Below are positions 1 to 8,121 of a stretch of DNA of 30,830 nucleotides, in pieces (the stretch's first letter is position 1; each line of letters opens with the position of its first letter). The DNA lies in NCBI GenBank assembly GCA_946478775.1, contig CAMLDR010000027.1:1-30830 (forward strand), read 5' to 3'. Source of the stretch: an uncultured Flavobacteriales bacterium. GTDB taxonomy: Bacteria > Bacteroidota > Bacteroidia > Flavobacteriales > Crocinitomicaceae. Below the pieces are notes generated by a model. The model ran no database searches. It was not told the DNA's origin and saw only the letters and a list, made by a program, of their open reading frames with translations. The translations under genes and the position numbers were made by a program.

Positions 1-10
1 GCACCTTGCT

Positions 11-2185
11 ATGAATGTTAAAACGCTTATTTTATCTGGACTTTTAGTTGTTTCCGGCGTGTCTTTCGGACAAGTGAAACAAATTAAAGATGCAAATGCT
101 GAGTTTAGAAGTGGGAATTACTGCGAAGCAGCTTCAAAAACTCAATTAGCTTATTCAAAAATCAAACGTAAGTCTAAATCAGGTCTTGCACTGAAGGGTG
201 AAATGGCATTTAAAACTGCGGAAAGTTACAGAATGACAGACCAATTCAAAAATGCTAATGAGTGGTATGAAAAAGCTATTCTGTTGAAGTACCAGAAAAA
301 AGAACCTCTTGTTTTGTTATATAATGGAGATATGTTGCGTCAAATGAGCGAATTGAAAAAGGCTCAGGAGAACTATACAGCATATAAAGCGTTAGTTCCG
401 GACGATCCCAGAGCAGATGTGGGGATCGCTTCCTGCAAGATGTTCGAAGATTTTAAAGAGAACAGAACACGTCATACGGTTTCCAATGTAAAAGCCCTGA
501 ATAAGGAAGGATTTGAAATGGCACCGATGTTCGTTGATAAGAAAGATTCTAAAATCGCTTTCGGAACATCCAGTGAGCGCGAAGGCCTTGAAGGAAAAGC
601 AAAAGATCCGTTGACTTGTCAAAAATACATGGACATCTTCGTTTCCGAATTGGATAAAAAAGGAAACTGGTTGGAGCCTAAACCTATTGTAGGTGACAGT
701 ATCAATACAGAAGACAGCGAAGGTACCTTATGTATCGATGCCCGTGGAAAAACGATGTTCTTTACACGTTGTCCAAGTACAAAAAAGAAAAACTTAGGTT
801 GTGACATCTATATGTCTGAATTGGGTGGAAAAGGATGGGAACGTCCTAAGAAACTTTCTTTAAAACCAAACGATACACTTTCTGTTGGTCACCCATGTGT
901 TAGTGACGACGCAAAATTCCTGATCTTTGCTTCTGATATGCCGGGCGGACAAGGTGGACACGATTTGTGGTACACGACTTACGACAAAAAAGGAGATTCC
1001 TGGTCAATGCCTGTAAACATGGGGCCTGAGATCAATACAGCAGGAAACGAATTATTCCCAAGCTTCGCGAGAAACGGAGATTTGATCTATGCTTCCAATG
1101 GTCTTCCGGGAATGGGAGCATTGGATATGTTCCGTGCTGAAAAAGTGGGAGACAAAAACCAATGGGAAAAACCAACAAACTTAGGCTCACCTATCAACTC
1201 CGAGTTTAATGACTACGCCCTGGTTGAAGTAGATGACCGTAAAGGATACTTTACTTCAGAACGTAAAGGTAATGTGGGTGAACAATTCAGCCCGGACCTT
1301 TGGATGTATGAATTGCCTCCGAACGTATTCTCTTTGAAAGTGAATGTGTTTGATTTAACGGATAAAACACGTCAGACGAAAATTGACGGTGTGAAAGTAG
1401 TCGTTACCGGATCGAATCCGAACGAGAAATGGGAAGGCTTAACGGCAAAGGACGGATCTGTTTTCTGGGATAAAAAACCAAACGGAGATCGTTACATTGC
1501 TGAAGAGTCTGATTACAAGATCACGATTTCAAAAGAAGGATATTACGAAAATAAAGCAGGAGCAACTATCTCCACAAAAGGATTGAAATACAACCAGGAT
1601 TTCGTATTGGATATGGGATTATTCCCGATCAAGAAACCAATTCGCCTTCCGGAGGTACGTTATCCTTTGGCAAAATGGGATTTGTTAGTTGACTCTACTA
1701 TTAACTCGAAAGATTCCTTGTTGTTCGTATATGATTTGTTAACGGATAACCCGGGATTGGTTTTAGAGTTGAGTTCACATACTGACCCGCGTGGTAATGA
1801 TGTATACAACCAGGTTCTTTCCGAAAACCGTGCTAAAGCTTGTTACAAGTTCTTAGTAGAGGAAAAAGGAATCGACCCGCGCAGAATTATGCCTGTTGGA
1901 AAAGGAGAGCGTGAGCCAAGAACAGTTTACTTGTCTGCAGGTAAGTACCTGGAGTCTGAACCGAGAGATTTGGACGGGAATATTCTTCCGGGAGTGCAGG
2001 CAATTGTATTGAAAGAAGCGTATATGAACCAGTTCAAGAAAACGAACAAGGTATTGTTTGAAGTCTTACAGCAGTTCAACAGACGTACGGAAGGAAGAGT
2101 GGTTACATTGGAATTCGACGCGAATACCTATCCGCCATCCAATCCGGATTACCTGATCTTTAAACCACTTCCGAAAGCGAGGTAG
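11..2185 (+). CDS. PorE-like OmpA-family envelope protein (TPR + beta-propeller + CRD + OmpA)
   Basis: A 724-residue exported protein. It starts with a signal peptide (residues 1-20, cleavage likely before the Gln after SFG). TPR-like helices follow (about 25-130), then a WD40/PD40-type propeller (about 165-435, with repeated blocks such as IFASDMPGGQGGHDLW and LIYASNGLPGMGALDMF). Next come a carboxypeptidase-regulatory/CNA-B-like beta domain (about 440-535) and a C-terminal OmpA peptidoglycan-binding domain (about 560-715, with SSHTDPRGN and LSENRAKACYKFL). This domain order matches PorE of the type IX secretion system of Porphyromonas gingivalis, and related proteins often sit beside PorP/SprF genes. 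Its likely role is to anchor an outer membrane or T9SS complex to peptidoglycan. The upstream neighbour lies outside the window, so a T9SS role is inferred; a generic OmpA/PD40 protein is the alternative. A strong terminator follows. Confidence 0.82.
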   Translation: MNVKTLILSGLLVVSGVSFGQVKQIKDANAEFRSGNYCEAASKTQLAYSKIKRKSKSGLALKGEMAFKTAESYRMTDQFKNANEWYEKAILLKYQKKEPLVLLYNGDMLRQMSELKKAQENYTAYKALVPDDPRADVGIASCKMFEDFKENRTRHTVSNVKALNKEGFEMAPMFVDKKDSKIAFGTSSEREGLEGKAKDPLTCQKYMDIFVSELDKKGNWLEPKPIVGDSINTEDSEGTLCIDARGKTMFFTRCPSTKKKNLGCDIYMSELGGKGWERPKKLSLKPNDTLSVGHPCVSDDAKFLIFASDMPGGQGGHDLWYTTYDKKGDSWSMPVNMGPEINTAGNELFPSFARNGDLIYASNGLPGMGALDMFRAEKVGDKNQWEKPTNLGSPINSEFNDYALVEVDDRKGYFTSERKGNVGEQFSPDLWMYELPPNVFSLKVNVFDLTDKTRQTKIDGVKVVVTGSNPNEKWEGLTAKDGSVFWDKKPNGDRYIAEESDYKITISKEGYYENKAGATISTKGLKYNQDFVLDMGLFPIKKPIRLPEVRYPLAKWDLLVDSTINSKDSLLFVYDLLTDNPGLVLELSSHTDPRGNDVYNQVLSENRAKACYKFLVEEKGIDPRRIMPVGKGEREPRTVYLSAGKYLESEPRDLDGNILPGVQAIVLKEAYMNQFKKTNKVLFEVLQQFNRRTEGRVVTLEFDANTYPPSNPDYLIFKPLPKAR

Positions 2186-2204
2186 TTTCAAAAAATAATC
2201 ATAG

Positions 2205-2236
2205 AAAAAGGTCTTTGTTTCAAAGGCCTTTTTTTG
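2205..2236 (+). terminator. Rho-independent terminator after the PorE-like gene
   Basis: The arms AAAAAGGTCTTTG (2205-2217) and CAAAGGCCTTTTT (2221-2233) form a 13-pair stem with one T-G pair and a 3-base loop, running into a T tract. It lies 20 bases after the stop codon. Confidence 0.85.
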
Positions 2237-2262
2237 TGGCCTTTCCTCTCAATTGAATTTTG

Positions 2263-2270
2263 TAACTTTG
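2263..2270 (+). promoter_or_regulatory. Putative -7 box for purM
   Basis: TAACTTTG fits the Bacteroidota TAnnTTTG -7 consensus and lies 17 bases before the chosen purM ATG. No convincing -33 TTG is visible at the usual 17-20 base spacing. The box is inside the longer open frame beginning at 2234, which supports the downstream start at 2288. Confidence 0.5.
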
Positions 2271-2287
2271 CCCTTTCAAATTTTACT

Positions 2288-3460
2288 ATGTCAGATATTC
2301 GATACAATTTGCGGGGAGTTTCCGCAGGAAAAGAAGAAGTACATAATGCGATCAAAAAAGTCGACAAAGGCTTGTTCCCGAAAGCATTCTGCAAGATCGT
2401 ACCCGATTATTTGACAGGAGATGAGGAGTATTGTATCGTTATGCATGCAGATGGTGCCGGAACAAAATCTTCCCTGGCCTATATGTACTGGAAAGAAACG
2501 GGCGATGTTTCCGTTTGGAAAGGAATTGCGCAAGATGCACTGATCATGAATATCGACGATCTGCTATGTGTCGGAGCAACCGAGAATATTTTGCTTTCTT
2601 CCACCATCGGGAGGAATAAGAACCTGATTACCGGAGAAGTCATTGCGGCTATCATTAACGGAACGGAGGAATTATTGGAAACCTTGCGCGAGCAGGGAAT
2701 CGGAATTTACTCAACGGGAGGTGAAACTGCTGATGTAGGAGATTTGGTTCGGACAATCATAGTGGATTCAACGGTTGTTTGCCGCATGAAACGATCAGAA
2801 GTGATTTCCAATCACACCATCCGGGGCGGTGATGTAATTGTCGGATTGGCATCTTATGGCCAGGCGACTTACGAAAACGCATACAACGGCGGAATGGGCT
2901 CCAATGGATTGACTTCTGCCCGTCACGATGTATTCAATAAAACATTAGCGGAGAAATACCCGGAAAGCTTTGATGCGGCAGTTCCTGCTGATCTGGTATA
3001 TTCCGGATCAAAGAATTTGACCGATGCCGTAGATGGAGTTCCCTTAGATGCCGGACAACTGGTGCTTTCTCCTACACGCACTTACGCGCCGGTGATCAAG
3101 GCCATTTTGGATAAATGCCGTTCATCGATTCATGGAATGGTTCATTGTTCCGGTGGAGCACAAACAAAAGTGCTTCATTTTGTGGATGATGTGCACGTGA
3201 TTAAAGATAATTTGTTCCCGATTCCGCCACTTTTCAAAATGATCCGGGAAGAATCCGGGACAGACTGGAAAGAAATGTACAAGGTGTTTAATATGGGGCA
3301 TCGTATGGAGGTTTATCTTCCGGAAAGCGAAGCTCAGCAAATCATCGATATCAGCAAATCATTCGGGATTGACGCACAGATTATCGGACGGGTAGAAAAG
3401 ATGGACGGAAAGCAAGTCACTGTTCGCTCAGAAGTTGGAGAGTTCGTTTACAACGGATAG
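2288..3460 (+). CDS. purM: Phosphoribosylformylglycinamidine cyclo-ligase (AIR synthase), divergent Bacteroidota type
   Basis: A 390-residue PurM-superfamily protein. AIR synthase makes aminoimidazole ribonucleotide from FGAM with ATP, the fifth step of purine synthesis in the cytoplasm. Visible family motifs are HADGAGTKSS (about residues 52-61, the DGxGTK nucleotide-binding signature), the MNIDDLLCVGA block (about 86-96) and STGGETAD (about 138-145). The C-terminal half fits the AIRS_C domain. The frame is open from 2234, but ATG 2288 is chosen because MSDIRYNLRGVSAGK resembles the usual N-terminus and the -7 box at 2263-2270 lies between. It is longer and more divergent than the E. coli enzyme (about 345 aa), as is common in Bacteroidota. 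It stands as its own unit after a terminator. Assignment to PurM rather than another AIRS-family enzyme (PurL, SelD, HypE) is fairly secure. Confidence 0.83.
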   Translation: MSDIRYNLRGVSAGKEEVHNAIKKVDKGLFPKAFCKIVPDYLTGDEEYCIVMHADGAGTKSSLAYMYWKETGDVSVWKGIAQDALIMNIDDLLCVGATENILLSSTIGRNKNLITGEVIAAIINGTEELLETLREQGIGIYSTGGETADVGDLVRTIIVDSTVVCRMKRSEVISNHTIRGGDVIVGLASYGQATYENAYNGGMGSNGLTSARHDVFNKTLAEKYPESFDAAVPADLVYSGSKNLTDAVDGVPLDAGQLVLSPTRTYAPVIKAILDKCRSSIHGMVHCSGGAQTKVLHFVDDVHVIKDNLFPIPPLFKMIREESGTDWKEMYKVFNMGHRMEVYLPESEAQQIIDISKSFGIDAQIIGRVEKMDGKQVTVRSEVGEFVYNG

Positions 3461-3508
3461 CAAAGTTTGAAGGGATAGGTTGAGATCTACAGACTTCGCG
3501 TCCTCTCA

Positions 3509-3563
3509 CTCTTTGCGGTTTAAAATAAAATGGTTTTTATTCTTACCGCTAAGAAACAAAGAG
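3509..3563. repeat. Imperfect inverted repeat between purM and prfA
   Basis: Left arm 3509-3530 begins CTCTTTGCGGT; right arm 3534-3563 ends with ACCGC, then CAAAGAG. Seven outer pairs and five inner pairs are perfect, with a few extra bases between them and A/T-rich inner arms. It may end purM transcription or be a copy of a dispersed genomic repeat; the sequence alone does not decide. Confidence 0.55.
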
Positions 3564-3618
3564 CGCAGAGCTCATGGTTCTCTCTGTTGGAATGAGAATT
3601 AAAAGATTAGAAAAATAG

Positions 3619-4698
3619 ATGCAAGATTTATTAAGTAAACTGGAAGCAATTCACTTTCGATTTGTCGAGGTTGGTAAAATGATCACCGACCCGGACATTA
3701 TTTCGGATATGGACCGCTATGTGAAGTTAAATAAAGAATACAGGGATTTGGAAGAGGTAGACAATGCCTATAAATCCTACAAGAATATTTTGGACAATTT
3801 AAAAAGTTCAAGGGAAATGCTGGAAGTTGAAACAGATCCTGAAATGCGCGAAATGGCAAAGATGGAAATCAACGACCTGGAGCAGCAAAGGCCCGAAATC
3901 GAAGAAGTGATCAAAGTATTGTTGATCCCGAAAGACCCGGAAGATGATAAGAATGCCATCATCGAATTACGTGCCGGAACAGGAGGAGATGAAGCATGTA
4001 TTTTCGTGGAAGACATCTTCAGAATGTATACGATGTACTTCAAAGAGATGGGCTGGAGCTATGAAATTGTGAACTCATCCGAGGCTTCTGCGAAGGGGTA
4101 CAAGGAGATCTCAATGAGTATTGAAGGAGCAGGAATTTACGGTATGTTGAAGTTTGAATCGGGAGTCCATCGTGTGCAGCGCGTTCCTGAAACAGAATCT
4201 CAGGGTCGTGTTCATACATCTGCCATTACCGTAGCTGTATTGCCGGAAGCAGAAGAAGTAGATTTCGAATTGGATATGAATGACGTGCGCAAAGATACCT
4301 TCAGGGCATCCGGAGCAGGAGGACAACATATTAACAAAACAGAATCCGCTATTCGTCTAACACACATTCCTACGGGAGTGGTTGTGGAATGCCAGGATGG
4401 GCGTTCACAGCATAAAAACCTTGCTCAGGCAATATCTGTACTGCGTTCCCGTTTATACCAGGCAGAATTGGACCGTGTTCATCAGGAACGTGCCGCTCAT
4501 AGAAAAACTTTGGTATCGACCGGAGACCGCTCTGCAAAGATTCGTACCTATAATTATCCTCAGGGTCGAATTACGGATCATCGGATCAACAAAACGATTT
4601 ACAACCTGGGAGCATTTATGAACGGAGACATTCAGGAAATGATTGATGCACTGAAAATGGCAGAAAATGCGGAGAAAATGAAAGGAGAATTAAATTAA
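3619..4698 (+). CDS. prfA: Peptide chain release factor 1
   Basis: A 359-residue class I release factor (E. coli RF1 has 360). It recognises UAA and UAG in the ribosomal A site and triggers release of the finished protein. The codon-recognition tripeptide region reads RVQRVPETESQGRVHTS, with the PxT motif as PET at residues 190-192. The catalytic GGQ is at 234-236 (SGAGGQHINKTES), so this is a working peptidyl-tRNA hydrolysis factor. The presence of PxT rather than SPF separates it from RF2. The N-terminal coiled-coil domain (about 1-100) is complete. ATG 3619 gives the standard MQDLLSKLEAI start. It follows a 158-base spacer holding an inverted repeat and ends before a repeat-type terminator at 4726-4766. 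Confidence 0.97.
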   Translation: MQDLLSKLEAIHFRFVEVGKMITDPDIISDMDRYVKLNKEYRDLEEVDNAYKSYKNILDNLKSSREMLEVETDPEMREMAKMEINDLEQQRPEIEEVIKVLLIPKDPEDDKNAIIELRAGTGGDEACIFVEDIFRMYTMYFKEMGWSYEIVNSSEASAKGYKEISMSIEGAGIYGMLKFESGVHRVQRVPETESQGRVHTSAITVAVLPEAEEVDFELDMNDVRKDTFRASGAGGQHINKTESAIRLTHIPTGVVVECQDGRSQHKNLAQAISVLRSRLYQAELDRVHQERAAHRKTLVSTGDRSAKIRTYNYPQGRITDHRINKTIYNLGAFMNGDIQEMIDALKMAENAEKMKGELN

Positions 4699-4725
4699 TT
4701 CGAATGGATAAGGAATAATTGAAAT

Positions 4726-4766
4726 AAAAGGTGGTTGAGCGGAGTCGAAATCACCTTTTTGTTTTT
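4726..4766 (+). terminator. Terminator downstream of prfA, built on a repeat-like hairpin
   Basis: AAAAGGTG (4726-4733) pairs with CACCTTTT (4752-4759) and is followed by a T-rich run. The loop contains TTGAGCGGAGTCGAAAT, a sequence of a kind I recognise from dispersed repeats in Bacteroidota genomes. It would end prfA transcription before the TonB receptor gene. Confidence 0.7.
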
Positions 4767-4859
4767 TAATACTCCATTAACCGAATAATGACAACCATTC
4801 GCCATTTTTTTATGCTTTTTGACGAGATAAATGCGAATTTTACACCACAACTCAACAAT

Positions 4860-7181
4860 ATGAAATTAGGATTACCCATTTTATTTGTTTTAATCACTGT
4901 CATTTCGTTCGGTCAGGGAAATGCTACCCTAAGCGGAACGGTCAAAGATGAATCAAAAGGAGAAGAGATCATTGGTGCTATCATCCGTGTAAAGGACCAA
5001 AAACTGGGAGCTGTAACAAATGAGTACGGTTTCTATTCCCTGACTTTGCCCGTTGGGAAATACACCATTCAGATTTCTGCGGTCGGCTACCTCTTAATGG
5101 AAAAAGAAGTAGATCTGTCCGTGTCACAACCAATCGATTTCCAGCTAAAAACCGAACAGGACGAAAAAGAACTGGAAGAAGTCGTTGTTTCTTCGGACAG
5201 GCCTGATGGAAACGTGCGGGACCCTTTGATGGGAGTTGAAAAAATCGATCCGAAGGAAATTGCTAAAATTCCGGTGATTTTCGGGGAAAAGGATTTGATC
5301 AAAACCATGCAGCTGCTTCCCGGAGTAAAGAATGCCGGTGAAGGAAGTTCCGGATTTTATGTACGTGGCGGTGGTGCAGACCAGAATTTGATCCTTTTGG
5401 ATGAAGCACCGGTTTACAATGCCAGTCATTTATTGGGTTTTTTCTCTACGTTCAATTCAGATGCGATCAAAGATGCGATGCTTTATAAAGGAAATCAGCC
5501 GTCGAATTATGGAGGTCGTCTTTCTTCGGTTTTGGATATTAAAATGAACGACGGGAACCAAAAACGCTACAATGTTGGTGGAGGGATCGGTTTGATTTCT
5601 TCCAAATTAATTATAGAAGGCCCTATTGCAAAAGACAAAGCATCTTTCTTGGTTTCCGGAAGAAGGACTTATGCCGATTTGTTCCTGAAATTATCCGATC
5701 GATTCAAAGACAACAAACTATTCTTCTACGATTTGAATGCGAAAGTAAATTACCGTATCGGGAAGAAAGACCGTTTATTTGTGTCCGGGTATTTTGGAAG
5801 AGATAAACTCGGATTGGGGGATGTATTCGGGATTAATTGGGGAAATGCAACAGGAACACTTCGCTGGAACCATATCATGAACGAAAAATGGTTTTCAAAC
5901 ACGTCTTTTATCTATAGTAAATACGATTATAAGATCTCTATTTCCGGGGGAGATGTGAAATTTGATATTACTTCGCAAATCCAGGACTTTAATCTGAAAC
6001 AGGAGTTTCAATGGTTTCCCAATAACCGCAATAAGTTGAAATTAGGTTTGAATGTCATTAATCACGGAATTACTCCCGGACAAATTGATGCGAATGAAGG
6101 GTCTGGGATCAATGTCAAACGTTTGAAGCCAACAAATTCGATTGAAAATGCGGTATACATCACGAATGATTATACGATCACGGAGAATTTTACCATGAGT
6201 TATGGTTTGCGCGGTTCCAATTTAATAGCACTTGCAAGCGGGGATGAAATGTATACCTATAATCCGGACGGATCTGTTGCAACAACCAATACCTGGTCGA
6301 AAGGTAAGCTGCTAAAGTCTTATTTCTTTGTGGAACCGAGACTTTCTTTTAGCTGGCAATACCTCAAAGGACAGTCGATCAAAGCGGCGTATTCCAGGAA
6401 CACACAAAATATCCACCAGGTATCCAATTCTACTTCCGGATCACCAACGGATGTATGGCTTTCTTCGAGCCTGAATATCAAACCTGAAATTTCAGACCAG
6501 GTGGCTCTGGGCTGGTTCAAAAACTTTCTCGACAATAAACTGGAACTGAGCACCGAGATTTACTACAAATGGATGCAGAATCAACTGGACTATAAAAACG
6601 GGGCAAATGAACAGGCAAATGAACGTCTGGAAGGAGAATTGCTTTCGGGAATCGGTCGTGCGTATGGTTTGGAGATCATGTTGAAGAAAAAATCAGGGAA
6701 ATTTACCGGTTGGATCGGGTATACGCTTTCACGCACAGAACGCAGAATTGACGGGATCAATGACGGGAAATGGTATTTGGCAAAGCAAGACAGAACACAC
6801 GATCTGTCTGTTGTAGGAATTTACGACATTACACCCAAATGGTCGATCTCGGCATTGTTTGTTTTCTATACCGGAAATGCCGTGACTTTTCCTTCCGGGA
6901 AATACCAGTTGGATGGTCAGACTTATTTTATTTATACACAGCGCAACGGTTACCGCATGCCAAACTATCACCGTTTGGATTTGGGTGTAACCTGGCTGCG
7001 CAAGAACACCAAGAAATTTGAAAGCAGCTGGAATTTCTCGATCTACAATGCATATGCTCGTGAAAATGCCTATTCGATTACGTTCAGGGAAAATAAAGAC
7101 GATCCCACCAAAACGGAAGCCGTTCAAACAACTTTGTTCCGGATAGTTCCTGCAATTACTTACAATTTTAAATTTAAATAA
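4860..7181 (+). CDS. TonB-dependent outer membrane receptor with N-terminal CarboxypepD_reg domain
   Basis: A 773-residue outer membrane active transporter. From ATG 4860 there is a clean signal peptide (MKLGLPILFVLITVISFG, cleaved before Q). A carboxypeptidase-regulatory-like beta domain follows (about 20-110, with LSGTVKDESKGEEIIGA and AVGYLLMEKEV), then a plug domain (about 140-240, with LLPGVKNAGEGSSGFYVRG and ILLDEAPVYN) and a 22-strand-type barrel to the C-terminus, which ends in FKFK. The frame is open from 4788, but that would put 24 extra residues before the signal peptide. The substrate is unknown; the plug is of the FecA/CirA-like Bacteroidota type rather than a typical SusC. The next gene is a DUF4249 lipoprotein, a pairing common in this phylum. 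The intergenic stretch between them holds three palindromes. Confidence 0.92.
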   Translation: MKLGLPILFVLITVISFGQGNATLSGTVKDESKGEEIIGAIIRVKDQKLGAVTNEYGFYSLTLPVGKYTIQISAVGYLLMEKEVDLSVSQPIDFQLKTEQDEKELEEVVVSSDRPDGNVRDPLMGVEKIDPKEIAKIPVIFGEKDLIKTMQLLPGVKNAGEGSSGFYVRGGGADQNLILLDEAPVYNASHLLGFFSTFNSDAIKDAMLYKGNQPSNYGGRLSSVLDIKMNDGNQKRYNVGGGIGLISSKLIIEGPIAKDKASFLVSGRRTYADLFLKLSDRFKDNKLFFYDLNAKVNYRIGKKDRLFVSGYFGRDKLGLGDVFGINWGNATGTLRWNHIMNEKWFSNTSFIYSKYDYKISISGGDVKFDITSQIQDFNLKQEFQWFPNNRNKLKLGLNVINHGITPGQIDANEGSGINVKRLKPTNSIENAVYITNDYTITENFTMSYGLRGSNLIALASGDEMYTYNPDGSVATTNTWSKGKLLKSYFFVEPRLSFSWQYLKGQSIKAAYSRNTQNIHQVSNSTSGSPTDVWLSSSLNIKPEISDQVALGWFKNFLDNKLELSTEIYYKWMQNQLDYKNGANEQANERLEGELLSGIGRAYGLEIMLKKKSGKFTGWIGYTLSRTERRIDGINDGKWYLAKQDRTHDLSVVGIYDITPKWSISALFVFYTGNAVTFPSGKYQLDGQTYFIYTQRNGYRMPNYHRLDLGVTWLRKNTKKFESSWNFSIYNAYARENAYSITFRENKDDPTKTEAVQTTLFRIVPAITYNFKFK

Positions 7182-7183
7182 GA

Positions 7184-7263
7184 GATCAGCCGCGGCTGAT
7201 CGATATGAATCCACGGAAGTGGATTGAGAAAATTAAAGAATAGAAAGATTCACTTAAGTGGAT
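7184..7263. repeat. Cluster of three palindromes between the TonB receptor and DUF4249 genes
   Basis: First: a perfect 18-base palindrome GATCAGCCGCGGCTGATC (7184-7201), starting two bases after the receptor stop. Second: AATCCAC (7208-7214) and GTGGATT (7219-7225) around a GGAA loop. Third: ATTCACTTAAGTGGAT (7248-7263), symmetric except for one position. The second and third share the AAGTGGAT core. None has a T tract, so they look like repeat elements or RNA processing/stability structures rather than terminators. Confidence 0.7.
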
Positions 7264-7286
7264 GGAACAAATTAAATGCAACAAAG

Positions 7287-8066
7287 ATGAAATTAATAAT
7301 TACAGTCCTGGTTTCCTTTGCTCTTCTTTTGGGTTTTGCAAGTTGTGAGAAGGTCATAGATGTAGATCTCAACGACACCGATCAGAAAGTAGTCATTGAA
7401 GGATTTATTTTAAGAGGCGACACGGTTCAGCGCGTGCGAATTACAAGAACCCAGAATTTTGATGAAAGTACGGCTCCTCCGGCAGTGGACAATGCGAGTG
7501 TTACGGTTATTGATAATTTGGGAAATGCAGTAAGTTTCACAGCAGTCGGAAACGGCTGGTATGAAGCAATCAATTATCCGGGAGTGGAAGGACGAACGTA
7601 TACTTTGACGGCTCTTGTTGACGGAAACTCCTATTCGGGAAGCAGTACGATGACAGCTTATCAGCCACTCCAGGATTTATACGTGGAATTTTATCCATTT
7701 GGTCCGGATACACTGATTTCCTTGGTGCCTTCTCATTTTGATCAACAGGGCATAGCGAACCATTACCAGTTCCATGTCTATGTAAACGGAGAACGCGACA
7801 AAAGTATTTTCATTCAGGACGATCAATTCACAGATGGAAACTTAGTTGTGGAGCCATTGTTTGTCTCTGAATTGGAAGTGGGAGATAGTGTTCGGGTAGA
7901 TTTATTTTGTATAGATAAACCGGTTCATACTTATTTCAAACAGTTGGGTATAAACTCCTCCAGCAGTGCCACTCCGGCAAATCCGATTTCCAATCTGAAT
8001 GGCGGATGTTTGGGGTATTTCTCCGCAAGAACTTTCGATTCACGTACAATTGTGGTAGGTCAGTAA
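7287..8066 (+). CDS. DUF4249 lipoprotein
   Basis: A 259-residue lipoprotein of the DUF4249 family (recognised from the N-terminal pattern CEKVIDVDLNDTDQKVVIEG, typical of the family). ATG 7287 gives a lipoprotein signal with lipobox FASC and lipidated Cys at residue 20; the longer frame from 7224 would place 21 charged residues ahead of it and overlap the palindromes. The body is predicted beta-rich, with an Ig-like first half (VTVIDNLGNAVSFTAVGNGW). DUF4249 genes usually follow TonB-dependent receptors, so this is probably the surface lipoprotein partner of the upstream receptor, by analogy with SusD; no function is proven. It has two Cys besides the lipidated one. The pyrF promoter starts right after it. 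Confidence 0.85.
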   Translation: MKLIITVLVSFALLLGFASCEKVIDVDLNDTDQKVVIEGFILRGDTVQRVRITRTQNFDESTAPPAVDNASVTVIDNLGNAVSFTAVGNGWYEAINYPGVEGRTYTLTALVDGNSYSGSSTMTAYQPLQDLYVEFYPFGPDTLISLVPSHFDQQGIANHYQFHVYVNGERDKSIFIQDDQFTDGNLVVEPLFVSELEVGDSVRVDLFCIDKPVHTYFKQLGINSSSSATPANPISNLNGGCLGYFSARTFDSRTIVVGQ

Positions 8067-8072
8067 CAATGA

Positions 8073-8103
8073 TTTGTTTTTAGTTCTATTTGGCTTATCT
8101 TTG
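8073..8103 (+). promoter_or_regulatory. Promoter of pyrF (Bacteroidota sigma-type)
   Basis: TTTG (8073-8076), 19 bases, then TATCTTTG (8096-8103): a full match to the Bacteroidota consensus TTTG-N17-20-TAnnTTTG. It lies 18 bases before the pyrF ATG and probably drives pyrF, the hydroxylase gene and mtnB together. Confidence 0.8.
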
Positions 8104-8121
8104 CGGGCTTAAAATGAAGAA

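Noticed and set aside
6729..7214. 161-codon minus-strand frame opposite the TonB receptor
   Set aside because: Lies wholly antisense to a conserved barrel and has no family features.
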